A stretch of 64,000 bases of DNA from JAFAFN01 sp963707555 (GTDB taxonomy: Bacteria > Actinomycetota > Acidimicrobiia > Acidimicrobiales > Microtrichaceae), in the NCBI GenBank assembly GCA_963707555.1, contig CAVPQM010000009.1, positions 220,441-284,440 on the forward strand. The letters are read 5' to 3'. Position numbers and translations under genes: made by a program. The notes beneath the pieces were generated by a model. It saw only the letters and a program-made list of their open reading frames with translations. It made no database searches and was not told the DNA's origin. Every line of letters starts with the position of its first letter. The first letter of the stretch is position 1. Positions 8,029 through 15,776 of this stretch are shown here, piece after piece.

Positions 8029-8928
8029 ATGCCCACCACGTTCGGAGTGCACACGGGCCCCTCGGGGACGACGGTCGACGAGCTGCGGGACCTGTGGCGG
8101 CGCATCGAGGACATGCCGTTCGACTGGATCTCGATCTGGGACCACTTCTACTCGGCCGATGGTCGCTCCACGAACTGCCTGGAGTCGGTCGCGATGCACA
8201 CCGCGCTCGCGCTCACCACCGACCGGGTGCGGTGCGGCTCGCTCGTCTACTGCGCCGCCTACCGGCACCCCGCGGTGCTCGCCAACGCGATGGCGACGAT
8301 CGACCACCTGTCCGGCGGCCGCTGCGACGTCGGCATCGGCGCCGGTTGGTTGATCGACGAGTACGAGGCGTACGGCTTCCGCTACCCCCGCGCCGCCGAG
8401 CGCCTCGACATCATGGAGGAGTCCATCCGCTGCGTGCGCGGCCTGCTGCGCAACCCGTCGTTCAGCTTCGAGGGCGAGCACTTCACGCTGACCGACGCGG
8501 TGTGCGATCCGGCGCCGCTGCAGTCCGACCTGCCGATCTGGGTGGGTGGCGGCGGCGAACGTCGCACGCTGCGGGTCGCAGCCGAGCTGGCCGACGGCTG
8601 GAACGTGCCGTTCCTCGCCCCCGAGACCTTCGCCCACAAGCGCCAGGTGCTGCACGCCCACTGTGCGGACATCGGGCGTGACCCTGCCGAGATCACCTGC
8701 TCGATCAACGTCGGTTTCGCTGCCGACGAGGCATCGCTGCACCAGCAGTTCGGCGACATCGCCGAGTTCGTGCGACCCGGCGTGCTCGTCGGTACCGGCG
8801 AACAGCTCGTCGAGGCGATCGGCCGCTACGTCGACGCCGGCGCCGACCAGGTCAACATCGCGGTCCGGGCGCCCTACTCGATCGAGGCGCTCGAGACCGT
8901 CGCTGACGCCGTCGCCTCGGTGCGCTGA
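8029..8928 (+). CDS. LLM class F420-dependent oxidoreductase
   Basis: 299 residues, luciferase-like TIM barrel. WISIWDHFYS at the N-terminus, then RCGSLVYCAAYRHPAVLA, LSGGRCDVGIGAGWL and LPIWVGGGGERRTLR are the usual flavin/F420-binding stretches. Actinobacterial members use coenzyme F420 rather than FMN; the substrate is unknown. SD GAGGAG precedes the ATG. It is followed one base later by galT and then galK, so it heads what looks like a galactose operon, an unusual pairing. Divergent from the Gfo/Idh-nagA pair. Confidence 0.9.
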   Translation: MPTTFGVHTGPSGTTVDELRDLWRRIEDMPFDWISIWDHFYSADGRSTNCLESVAMHTALALTTDRVRCGSLVYCAAYRHPAVLANAMATIDHLSGGRCDVGIGAGWLIDEYEAYGFRYPRAAERLDIMEESIRCVRGLLRNPSFSFEGEHFTLTDAVCDPAPLQSDLPIWVGGGGERRTLRVAAELADGWNVPFLAPETFAHKRQVLHAHCADIGRDPAEITCSINVGFAADEASLHQQFGDIAEFVRPGVLVGTGEQLVEAIGRYVDAGADQVNIAVRAPYSIEALETVADAVASVR

Positions 8929-8929
8929 G

Positions 8930-9799
8930 GTGGACCTGCGACGCGACCCCTTGACCGGCGCGCCGACCGTCGTGGTCGGTTCGCGCCAGGGGCGACCCAA
9001 CCTGCCGTCGCGTGACCTGCCGACGACCGACTGCCCGTTCTGCCCGGGCGGGCTCGAAGCGCCCGAGCGCTACGACGTCCGGTCGTTCGTCAACCGGTGG
9101 CCGGCCATGCCGGACGACCGCTGCGAGCTGGTGCTCTACACACCGGAGCACGACGCGCAGTTCTGGTCGCTCGGCCACGACGGGGCACGACGGGTGATCG
9201 ACCTGTGGGCGGAGCGCACCGCCGAGCTCGGCGCGCGTGAGGACGTCGACTACGTGCTGGTGTTCGAGAACCGCGGCCCCGAGGTCGGCGCGACGATCGC
9301 CCACCCCCACGGCCAGATCTACGCCTACCCCGACATCCCACCCGAGCCGCTGCGCGAGCTCGTCGACGGCGTGCTCGAGCCCTCGGCGATCGACGAGTCG
9401 CTGGTGGTCTCGTCGTCGGGGCAATGGCTCGCGTGGGTGCCCGATGCCGCCCGATGGCCCTACGAGCTCCGGCTGGCACCCCGCGAGTCGGTCGGGTCGC
9501 TGGCCGACGCGGACTGCGACCGCGACGGCCTGGCCGCGGTGCTCGTCGACGTGCTCGCCCGCCTCGACCAGCTCTTCGACGAGCCGATGCCCTACATGCT
9601 GTGGATCCACCAGCGTCCGACCGACGGCGACGAATGGCCCCGGGCTCGGGTGCACGTGCACATCGCGCCGGCGAACCGCGGCCCCGGGCTGCAGCGCTTC
9701 GTCGCCAGCGCAGAGGTCGGCGGCGGCGTCTACTTCAACCCGGTCGAGCCGGCCGATGCCGCACGTGCGCTGCGCGACCTCCCCGGGGCACCGACATGA
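8930..9799 (+). CDS. galT: Galactose-1-phosphate uridylyltransferase
   Basis: 289 residues (E. coli GalT is 348). Second step of the Leloir pathway, exchanging UMP between UDP-glucose and galactose-1-phosphate. The nucleophilic His lies in the HIT-type motif IAHPHGQIYAY. CPFCPG near residue 35 is a zinc-binding pair. The GTG start at 8930 begins one base after the upstream LLM stop, in frame with LRRDPLTGAPTVVVGSRQGR, the usual GalT N-terminus. The stop overlaps the galK start (ATGA). No galE or galM is nearby. Confidence 0.93.
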   Translation: MDLRRDPLTGAPTVVVGSRQGRPNLPSRDLPTTDCPFCPGGLEAPERYDVRSFVNRWPAMPDDRCELVLYTPEHDAQFWSLGHDGARRVIDLWAERTAELGAREDVDYVLVFENRGPEVGATIAHPHGQIYAYPDIPPEPLRELVDGVLEPSAIDESLVVSSSGQWLAWVPDAARWPYELRLAPRESVGSLADADCDRDGLAAVLVDVLARLDQLFDEPMPYMLWIHQRPTDGDEWPRARVHVHIAPANRGPGLQRFVASAEVGGGVYFNPVEPADAARALRDLPGAPT

Positions 9800-10845
9800 C
9801 CCACGGCCCCTCCGAGGAGCGCGTGCGCTTCCGGGCCACCGCGCCGGGTCGCGTGAACCTGATCGGCGACCACACCGACTACATGGGTGGCCTGGCCATG
9901 CCGATGGCGGTGCAGCTCGCGACGACCATCGAGGGCACACGGCGCGACGGGATCATCTCGCTGCACTCCGCGGACGTCGACGGCGCGGTCGAGCTGACGC
10001 TGCCGATCCGCGACGCAGCCGCTGTCACCCCTGCATGGGGTCGCTACGTCGCCGGCGTCGCCGACGAGGTCGGTCGACTCGACGGCCTGGCCGGGGTGGG
10101 CATGGAGGCCGAGGTGCGCAGCACGATCCCTCTGGGCAGCGGGCTGTCGTCGAGCGCAGCGCTCGAGGTCGCGGTCGCTCTGGCGCTGGGCGACCCTGGC
10201 TCGCCGCTCGAGGTCGCTCGCCGCTGTCAGCTCGCCGAGCAGCTCGCCACCGGGGTGCCCTGCGGGATCATGGACCAGCTCGCCTCGACCTCGGGCGTCG
10301 ACGGCGCCGCGCTGCTGATGGACTGCGCCACCGATCAGGTCACCCCGGTCGACGTCCCGACCGACGCCTGGTTCCACGTGCTGCACTCCGGACAGCACCG
10401 CGAGCTCGCCGGTTCCGAGTACGCCACGCGGCGTGCGCAGTGCGAACGCGCCGTCGAGCTCGTCGGCGCGCTGCCCGTCGCCGACGACGCGGCGATCGAG
10501 CGCATCGACGACCCCGTCGTGCGGGCCCGGGCGCGCCACGTGCGCACCGAGTGCCGACGTGTCGAGGCGTTCGCCGAGGCGCTCTCCGCCGGAGACCTGG
10601 GCCGGGCGGGCGTGCTGATGAGCGACAGCCACCGGTCGCTGCGCGACGACTTCGACGTGTCGACTCCCGCGCTCGATGCGCTGGTCGACCGACTGGTGGC
10701 CACCGAGGGCGTGCTCGGTGCTCGGCTCACCGGTGCAGGGTTCGGCGGGTGCGTGGTGGCTCTGACCCGGCCCGGCGTCGAGCTCGACGGCTGGCGGGTG
10801 CTGCCCGGCCCGGGCGCTCGACTCGAGTGGCTCGGGTCGGACTGA
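9796..10845 (+). CDS. galK: Galactokinase
   Basis: 349 residues, GHMP kinase that phosphorylates galactose at C1. Motif 1 is GRVNLIGDHTDY; the usual residue in the galactose-kinase signature (GR-NLIGEH-DY) is Glu where this protein has Asp, a conservative change at a sugar-contacting position. Motif 2 PLGSGLSSSAALE binds ATP phosphates, and the C-terminal LTGAGFGGC is motif 3. ATGA overlap with galT shows coupled translation. The Glu-to-Asp change could hint at a different sugar, but the rest is typical. Confidence 0.93.
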   Translation: MTHGPSEERVRFRATAPGRVNLIGDHTDYMGGLAMPMAVQLATTIEGTRRDGIISLHSADVDGAVELTLPIRDAAAVTPAWGRYVAGVADEVGRLDGLAGVGMEAEVRSTIPLGSGLSSSAALEVAVALALGDPGSPLEVARRCQLAEQLATGVPCGIMDQLASTSGVDGAALLMDCATDQVTPVDVPTDAWFHVLHSGQHRELAGSEYATRRAQCERAVELVGALPVADDAAIERIDDPVVRARARHVRTECRRVEAFAEALSAGDLGRAGVLMSDSHRSLRDDFDVSTPALDALVDRLVATEGVLGARLTGAGFGGCVVALTRPGVELDGWRVLPGPGARLEWLGSD

Positions 10846-10858
10846 GGCAGGCCGACGG

Positions 10859-11482
10859 TCAGGCCGACGGAGGGGCGAGCAACCGAGCCTTCTGCTCCTC
10901 GAACTCCGCCGGGGTCAGGTGGCCCTGGTCGCGCAGCGCCGCGAGCTTGGCGATCTCGTCCGCGACCGACACCTGCGCGGCGGGGGCGCGCACCCGGTCG
11001 AACTTGCGGTTCTCGTTGTCCTCCATCTGCTGGTACAGCACCTGCTGCACGCCGATGGGGTCCCGCACGTCCTCGAAGGTCTGCACACCGTTCTCGCCGG
11101 CGGACTCGATGGTCAGGGTGCCGGCACCGAGGATCCGGTCGACGACCGTCTGGTTGAAGAACACGGTGTTGATGCGTTCGAGAGGGATCTCGACGCCCCG
11201 CTTCGAGATGATGCCCTCGCGGTAGATGCACCGGTCGGTGGTCACCACGAAGTTGGTCGACAGCCAGGCGATCAGCCGCTGCAGCGTGTAGAGCAGGCTG
11301 GCCAGGATCGCGACGCCCACCGCGCCCTTGATGATCCCGTGCAGGTCGGTCGTCAGGACCCAGATGCCGAGCGCCACCGATACGAGCAGCAGGAACAGCC
11401 CTTTGGCGAGCATGATCCAGTGGGGGTGCAGGTCGAGGACGACCTCCTCGTTGCGGTGCAGGTTGGACGCGTCGAAGGGCAC
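10859..11482 (-). CDS. Bacterial PH domain membrane protein with SHOCT tail
   Basis: 207 residues. Two adjacent hydrophobic helices (residues about 25-65), then a bacterial PH-like domain (DUF304 type): FVVTTDRCIYREGIISKRG, IPLERINTVFFNQTVVDRILGAG, GVQTFEDVRDP. The C-terminal 30 residues, IAKLAALRDQGHLTPAEFEEQK, are a classic SHOCT domain. Function unknown; such proteins sit on the inner face of the membrane. GTG start, leaderless: a TACGAT box ends 6 nt upstream. Convergent with galK, 13 bp apart. Confidence 0.88.
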   Translation of the reverse strand: MPFDASNLHRNEEVVLDLHPHWIMLAKGLFLLLVSVALGIWVLTTDLHGIIKGAVGVAILASLLYTLQRLIAWLSTNFVVTTDRCIYREGIISKRGVEIPLERINTVFFNQTVVDRILGAGTLTIESAGENGVQTFEDVRDPIGVQQVLYQQMEDNENRKFDRVRAPAAQVSVADEIAKLAALRDQGHLTPAEFEEQKARLLAPPSA

Positions 11483-11555
11483 GTCGTGATCGTACCGCCG
11501 CCGTCCCGGTTCCCGGCGGGATCCAGCCGGGTCAGCGGCTCGGTCCCGGACTCCC

Positions 11556-11900
11556 CTACGACCAGCCGAGGCGGTGCAGCTCGTCGTCGTCGATGCCGAA
11601 GTGATGGGCGAGCTCGTGCACCACCGTGATGCGGACCTCGTCGACGATCTCGTCGGGTGTCTCGCACATCTCGCAGAGGGGCACCCGGTACACGGTGATC
11701 CGGTCGGGCATGACCAGCCCGCCGTAGTCGTCGCGCTCGGTGAGGGGGACCCCCTCGTACAGGCCGAGCAGGTCCTCGGACTCGTGGCGGTCCTCGATGA
11801 CGATCGAGACGTTGTCCATCAGCTCGAGGAGCTGGTCGGGGATCTCGTCGAGCGCGTCGACCACCAGCGCTTCGAACTCCTGCTCTCCGAGAACCTGCAC
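11556..11900 (-). CDS. Metallopeptidase family protein (DUF1025-type zincin)
   Basis: 114 residues. The zincin motif HELAHHFGIDDDELHRLGW gives two zinc-binding histidines and a catalytic Glu in HELAH, with the third ligand region downstream. IPDQLLELMDNVSIVIED and YRVPLCEMC are family features. Small minimal metallopeptidases of this kind are widespread in actinobacteria with no known substrate. Start is GTG at 11900, six nt after a TACGGT box (leaderless). The promoter region is shared with uvrD2, which is divergent. Confidence 0.87.
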   Translation of the reverse strand: MQVLGEQEFEALVVDALDEIPDQLLELMDNVSIVIEDRHESEDLLGLYEGVPLTERDDYGGLVMPDRITVYRVPLCEMCETPDEIVDEVRITVVHELAHHFGIDDDELHRLGWS

Positions 11901-11994
11901 GGCCGCACCGTACTGTGGGCCACCACGACGGATCGCGCACCCCGGAGCGGCCACCCCGGTTCCGGTGTCGGTCCCCGCTGGTACCGTCGCCGCA

Positions 11995-14130
11995 GTGCAG
12001 GATCCTCCCGGCTCTTCTCCCCCGCCGACCACCCAGAGTCCGACCTCGCCGCTGCTGCGTGGGCTGAACGAGGCCCAGCACGCTGCGGTGGTCTCCGAGG
12101 CGTCACCGTTGCGCATCCTCGCCGGTGCGGGTTCGGGCAAGACCCGCGTGCTGACACATCGCATCGCCTACCGGGCAGAGGTCGGCACCCTCGACCCCAA
12201 CCGCGTCCTGGCGGTGACCTTCACCCGCAAGGCCGCGGGCGAGCTGCGCGAACGGCTCGGGCGGCTCGGGTTGCGCAGCGGGGTGCACGCCGGCACGTTC
12301 CACTCGATCGCGTACGCCCAGCTGCGTCAGCGCTGGGAGGAGCGGGGCATCCGTCCCCCGGAGCTGCTCGACCGCAAGGTCGGGTTCGTCGCACGGCTGA
12401 TGTCGTCGCGTGGCGGCACCGCTCCGCTCGACGTCGTCGCCGAGATCGAATGGGCGGCGGCACGTCGCATCGGCCCCGAGCAGTACGAGGCCGCCGCGGC
12501 GCTCGCCCGCCGTCGACCACCGCTCGACGCCGGGAAGGTCGCCGAGATCTACGACCGCTTCATGAAGGAGAAGCTCAAGCGCCGCCTGGTCGACTTCGAC
12601 GACCTGCTCCGGCTCGCCGTGCGCGACCTCGCCGCCGACCCCGTCTACGCCGCCGCGCGGCACTGGCGCTTCCGCCACCTGTTCGTCGACGAGTTCCAGG
12701 ACGTCAACCCGCTGCAGCACGCGCTGCTGGCCGCGTGGTCCGGACCGGAGTCCGACCTGTGCGTGGTGGGTGACCCCAACCAGGCCATCTACGCGTGGAA
12801 CGGCGCCGACTCCCGCTACCTGATCGACTTCGAGTCGTACTTCCCGGGCAGCACGTCGGTCACGCTCGAGGACAACTACCGCTCCACCCCGGAGATCCTC
12901 ACCGTCGCCAACGCCGTGCTCGACTCGGGCCGCAGCGTGCCCATCCGTCTCCGGCCGCATCGCCCCTCGGGCCCGGTGCCGACGGTGACCGACCATCCCG
13001 ACGCCGCGGCCGAGGCCGGCGCCATCGCCCGGTCGGTGCGGGACCTGCACTCGCCCGGCACGTCGTGGTCGCGTCAGGCGGTGCTCGTGCGCACGAACGC
13101 ACAGGCGACGCTGATCTCCGAGGCCTTCACGCGCGCCGCGATCCCCCACCGTGTGCGTGGCGGCGGCGACCTGCTCGAACAGCCCGAGGTACGCCAGGCC
13201 GTCTCGGCGCTGCGTCGCGCCGCGTCGCTGCAGATGGCGTTGGGCGACCTCGAGGAGCAGGTGCGCGCCGCAATCCCGGAGGAGGGCGAGGACGCTGCCG
13301 GGAACGACGGCGCTCCGTCGCCTGCGAGCTCGGCCACGAGCGAGCACGCGCCGATGACCGCCCGCGAGTCCCGGCGCGAGGCCGAACACCAGCTGACCGA
13401 GGAGCGGGCCGCCAACCTGGCCGAGCTGGTGCGACTCGGACGCGAGTACCTGGCGATCGACCCCGACGGCGGCATCCCCGGCTTCCTCGGCTGGATGACC
13501 TCGGCCCTGCGCGGCGAGGACCGTTCCGCCGGCGACGCCGTCGAGCTCGTCACCTTCCACGCGGCGAAGGGCCTCGAGTGGCCGATCGTCCACCTTGCGG
13601 GGCTCGAAGAGGGCTTCGTGCCCATCCACCACGCGAAGGACTCCGACGACGACGTCGACGAGGAACGTCGCCTGCTCTACGTGGCGCTGACTCGTGCCCG
13701 CGAGGAGCTGCACTGCACCTGGTCGCGCAGCCGCGAGTTCGGCTCGCGCACGCTCACCCGCAAGCCGTCGCCCTGGCTCGAGATCGTCGCGTCGACGGTC
13801 GGCATGGCACCGCTGCAGGTCGACCGACGCGACGGCGCTCGACGTGCCCGCAACGCTCGGTCGGGAGCGTCTCGTTCCACGCGCGCGGCGTCCGACGACC
13901 TCGATCCCGCCGACGCAGCGCTCTTCGAATCACTCCGGGCGTGGCGCAAGCAGAAGGCGAAAGAGGCCGACGTGCCCGCCTACGTCATCTTCAACGACGC
14001 CACGCTCGCCGCACTCGCGACCGCACGACCGACCTCTCGTGCCCAGCTGCTGCGCGTCTCGGGCCTGGGAGCGGTGAAGGCCCAACGCTTCGGCGACGAC
14101 GTCCTGCGCATCGTCGGCGAATCCGGCTGA
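11995..14130 (+). CDS. uvrD2: ATP-dependent DNA helicase UvrD2
   Basis: 711 residues, superfamily 1A 3'-5' helicase for DNA repair. Motifs in order: LAGAGSGKTRVLTHR (Walker A), VTFTRKAAGELRERL, FVDEFQDVNPLQ (Walker B), GDPNQAIYAWNGAD, LEDNYRSTPEIL, VELVTFHAAKGLEWPIV and RLLYVALTRAREEL. The last 75 residues form an HRDC domain (LFESLRAWRKQKAKE...VSGLGAVKAQRFG), the mark of actinobacterial UvrD2. Mycobacterial UvrD2 has a tetracysteine module between helicase and HRDC; the linker here has no cysteines. GTG start at 11995, seven nt after TACCGT. Confidence 0.93.
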   Translation: MQDPPGSSPPPTTQSPTSPLLRGLNEAQHAAVVSEASPLRILAGAGSGKTRVLTHRIAYRAEVGTLDPNRVLAVTFTRKAAGELRERLGRLGLRSGVHAGTFHSIAYAQLRQRWEERGIRPPELLDRKVGFVARLMSSRGGTAPLDVVAEIEWAAARRIGPEQYEAAAALARRRPPLDAGKVAEIYDRFMKEKLKRRLVDFDDLLRLAVRDLAADPVYAAARHWRFRHLFVDEFQDVNPLQHALLAAWSGPESDLCVVGDPNQAIYAWNGADSRYLIDFESYFPGSTSVTLEDNYRSTPEILTVANAVLDSGRSVPIRLRPHRPSGPVPTVTDHPDAAAEAGAIARSVRDLHSPGTSWSRQAVLVRTNAQATLISEAFTRAAIPHRVRGGGDLLEQPEVRQAVSALRRAASLQMALGDLEEQVRAAIPEEGEDAAGNDGAPSPASSATSEHAPMTARESRREAEHQLTEERAANLAELVRLGREYLAIDPDGGIPGFLGWMTSALRGEDRSAGDAVELVTFHAAKGLEWPIVHLAGLEEGFVPIHHAKDSDDDVDEERRLLYVALTRAREELHCTWSRSREFGSRTLTRKPSPWLEIVASTVGMAPLQVDRRDGARRARNARSGASRSTRAASDDLDPADAALFESLRAWRKQKAKEADVPAYVIFNDATLAALATARPTSRAQLLRVSGLGAVKAQRFGDDVLRIVGESG

Positions 14131-14134
14131 CGCC

Positions 14135-14893
14135 TCAGCGCTCGCGGAATCCGTTCCGCAGTTCGAGCAGCTGCGCGAACTTCTCGGTGTCGAACGCGAT
14201 GAACAAGCCCTCGCCCTCGGCGGTGAGCTCACCGTTCGCCCGCAGCTCGGCCTTCGCCCAGATCTTGCGTCCCTCGGAGCGGTCCAGCCATCCCTCCATC
14301 GTGAGGGGCACGCCCAGCGGCGTCGGTCGGCGGTAGTCGATCTCGAGGTGCGCGGTCATGCCCTGGTCGCCCGACAGCGACTGCGCCGCGCCGAGCACCT
14401 CGTCGAAGACTGCGGCGACGTACCCGCCGTGCACGCAACCGGGCGGGCCCTCGTAGGCGGCGCCGAAGGTGACCCTGGCGTGGACCCGGTCGCCGGCGTA
14501 CTCGAGCTCGACCGGCGGCGACAGCGGGTTCGCCAGACCGATGAAAGGGCTGTGGTCGAACGTCGCGGCCCACTCCGGGTCGTCGGAGAAGAGCGCGTCG
14601 ATCTCGACCCCCGCGTTCGCCGACTCCGAGAACCCCCGGTAGTCCTGACCGGTCGGCAGCGCACGGAGGTACTCGGCGAACGCCTCGAGGTCGTCTGCCG
14701 CAGCAGCGAGATCCTCGGTCGGCGCGGTGGTCGACACCAGATGCTCGATCACCTCGCGCATCGCGGCGGCGAGGCGTCGCTCCTCGGCGCGACGAGGGGT
14801 CTGCTCGAGCGAGTGCAGCCCCGCGATGCGCGGGCTGATGTGTGCGGTCAGAGGGTCCTGCGCGTCGTCACCCATCGGCTTCTCGTCATCCAT
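14135..14893 (-). CDS. PaaI-type hotdog thioesterase with N-terminal extension
   Basis: 252 residues. The C-terminal 130 residues are a hotdog thioesterase domain: ARVTFGAAYEGPPGCVHGGYVAAVFDEVLG contains the H-G-G and catalytic acid region, and LEIDYRRPTPLGVPL is the dimer strand. The N-terminal 100 residues are mostly helical (RRAEERRLAAAMREVIEHL) and typical of an actinobacterial subgroup. Likely hydrolyses short or aromatic acyl-CoAs; substrate unknown. SD GGGAGG before ATG. Convergent with uvrD2, 4 bp apart. Confidence 0.87.
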   Translation of the reverse strand: MDDEKPMGDDAQDPLTAHISPRIAGLHSLEQTPRRAEERRLAAAMREVIEHLVSTTAPTEDLAAAADDLEAFAEYLRALPTGQDYRGFSESANAGVEIDALFSDDPEWAATFDHSPFIGLANPLSPPVELEYAGDRVHARVTFGAAYEGPPGCVHGGYVAAVFDEVLGAAQSLSGDQGMTAHLEIDYRRPTPLGVPLTMEGWLDRSEGRKIWAKAELRANGELTAEGEGLFIAFDTEKFAQLLELRNGFRER

Positions 14894-14928
14894 CGGGGCC
14901 TCCCGGCTCGGTCGGTCGACCGACGCGC

Positions 14929-15702
14929 TCAGCGATCGAACTCTGCGAGCACCGGCGCGTGGTCGGAGGGCTTGGTGCCCTTGCGTGCGTTGCGGTCGAT
15001 CAGGTCGACGCGACAGGTCGAGGCGAGCGCGGTCGACGACAGCAGGTAGTCGATGCGCATGCCCCGGCGCTTGTGGAAGTCGCCGTTGCGGTAGTCCCAG
15101 TAGCTGTAGATGCCGGGCTCCGGGTAGCGCTCGCGGAGGGTGTCGACCAGACCCCAGTCGATCAGCGCGGCGATCGCGGCGCGCTCCGGCGGACTGACGT
15201 GGGTGGAGCCCTCGAACGCCTTCGGGCTCCACACATCGATGTCGGCAGGGGTGACGTTCCAGTCGCCGAGGATCACCAGCAACTCGTCGGGGGTGTACTT
15301 CGCGTCGAGGTTCGCACGCAGCCGAGCGAGCCAGGCGAGCTTGTACTGGTAGTGGTCGTGGCCCAGCTCACGACCGTTGGGCACGTAGACCGAGGCGACA
15401 CGCACCCCGTTGCACGTGGCCCAGACGATGCGGGCGTCGGGATCCGGCTCGTCGGTGTCCTCGAAGCCGTAGACGGGGTCCTCGATGCCCACCTTGGACA
15501 GGATCGCGACACCGTTCCAGCGTCCCTCGCCGTGGTGGACCGACTCGTAGCCCAGCCGGCTGAAGTCCAGCGCCGGGAACTGCGCGTCGCTCATCTTGGT
15601 CTCCTGCATGCACAGCACGTCGGGCTGCATCTGCTCGAGCCACTCCTCGACGCGGGGCATCCGGGCGTTCAGGGAGTTCACGTTCCAGGTCGCGATGAGC
15701 AC
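14929..15702 (-). CDS. xth: Exodeoxyribonuclease III / AP endonuclease
   Basis: 257 residues. Base excision repair enzyme that cuts 5' of abasic sites and degrades 3' ends. Endonuclease/exonuclease/phosphatase fold: LIATWNVNSLNAR (metal Asn), CMQETKM (metal Glu), VASVYVPNG, LVILGDWNVTP (catalytic Asp and Asn), MRIDYLL and the C-terminal KPSDHAPV with Asp-His. The GTG at 15702 is set by the conserved N-terminus and lies 7 nt after a TAGATT box. Lies 35 bp downstream of and on the same strand as nothing close; divergent from kgd. Confidence 0.93.
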   Translation of the reverse strand: MLIATWNVNSLNARMPRVEEWLEQMQPDVLCMQETKMSDAQFPALDFSRLGYESVHHGEGRWNGVAILSKVGIEDPVYGFEDTDEPDPDARIVWATCNGVRVASVYVPNGRELGHDHYQYKLAWLARLRANLDAKYTPDELLVILGDWNVTPADIDVWSPKAFEGSTHVSPPERAAIAALIDWGLVDTLRERYPEPGIYSYWDYRNGDFHKRRGMRIDYLLSSTALASTCRVDLIDRNARKGTKPSDHAPVLAEFDR

Positions 15703-15776
15703 GCCGAGGAATCTAGGCCGCGCACCGACCCACCCGTCACCAGACCCCTCCCCGGGTGCCGGTAGCATGCCTGTTC

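Noticed and set aside
12103..13713. 536-residue minus-strand frame in uvrD2
   Set aside because: Antisense shadow; uvrD2 has all helicase motifs.
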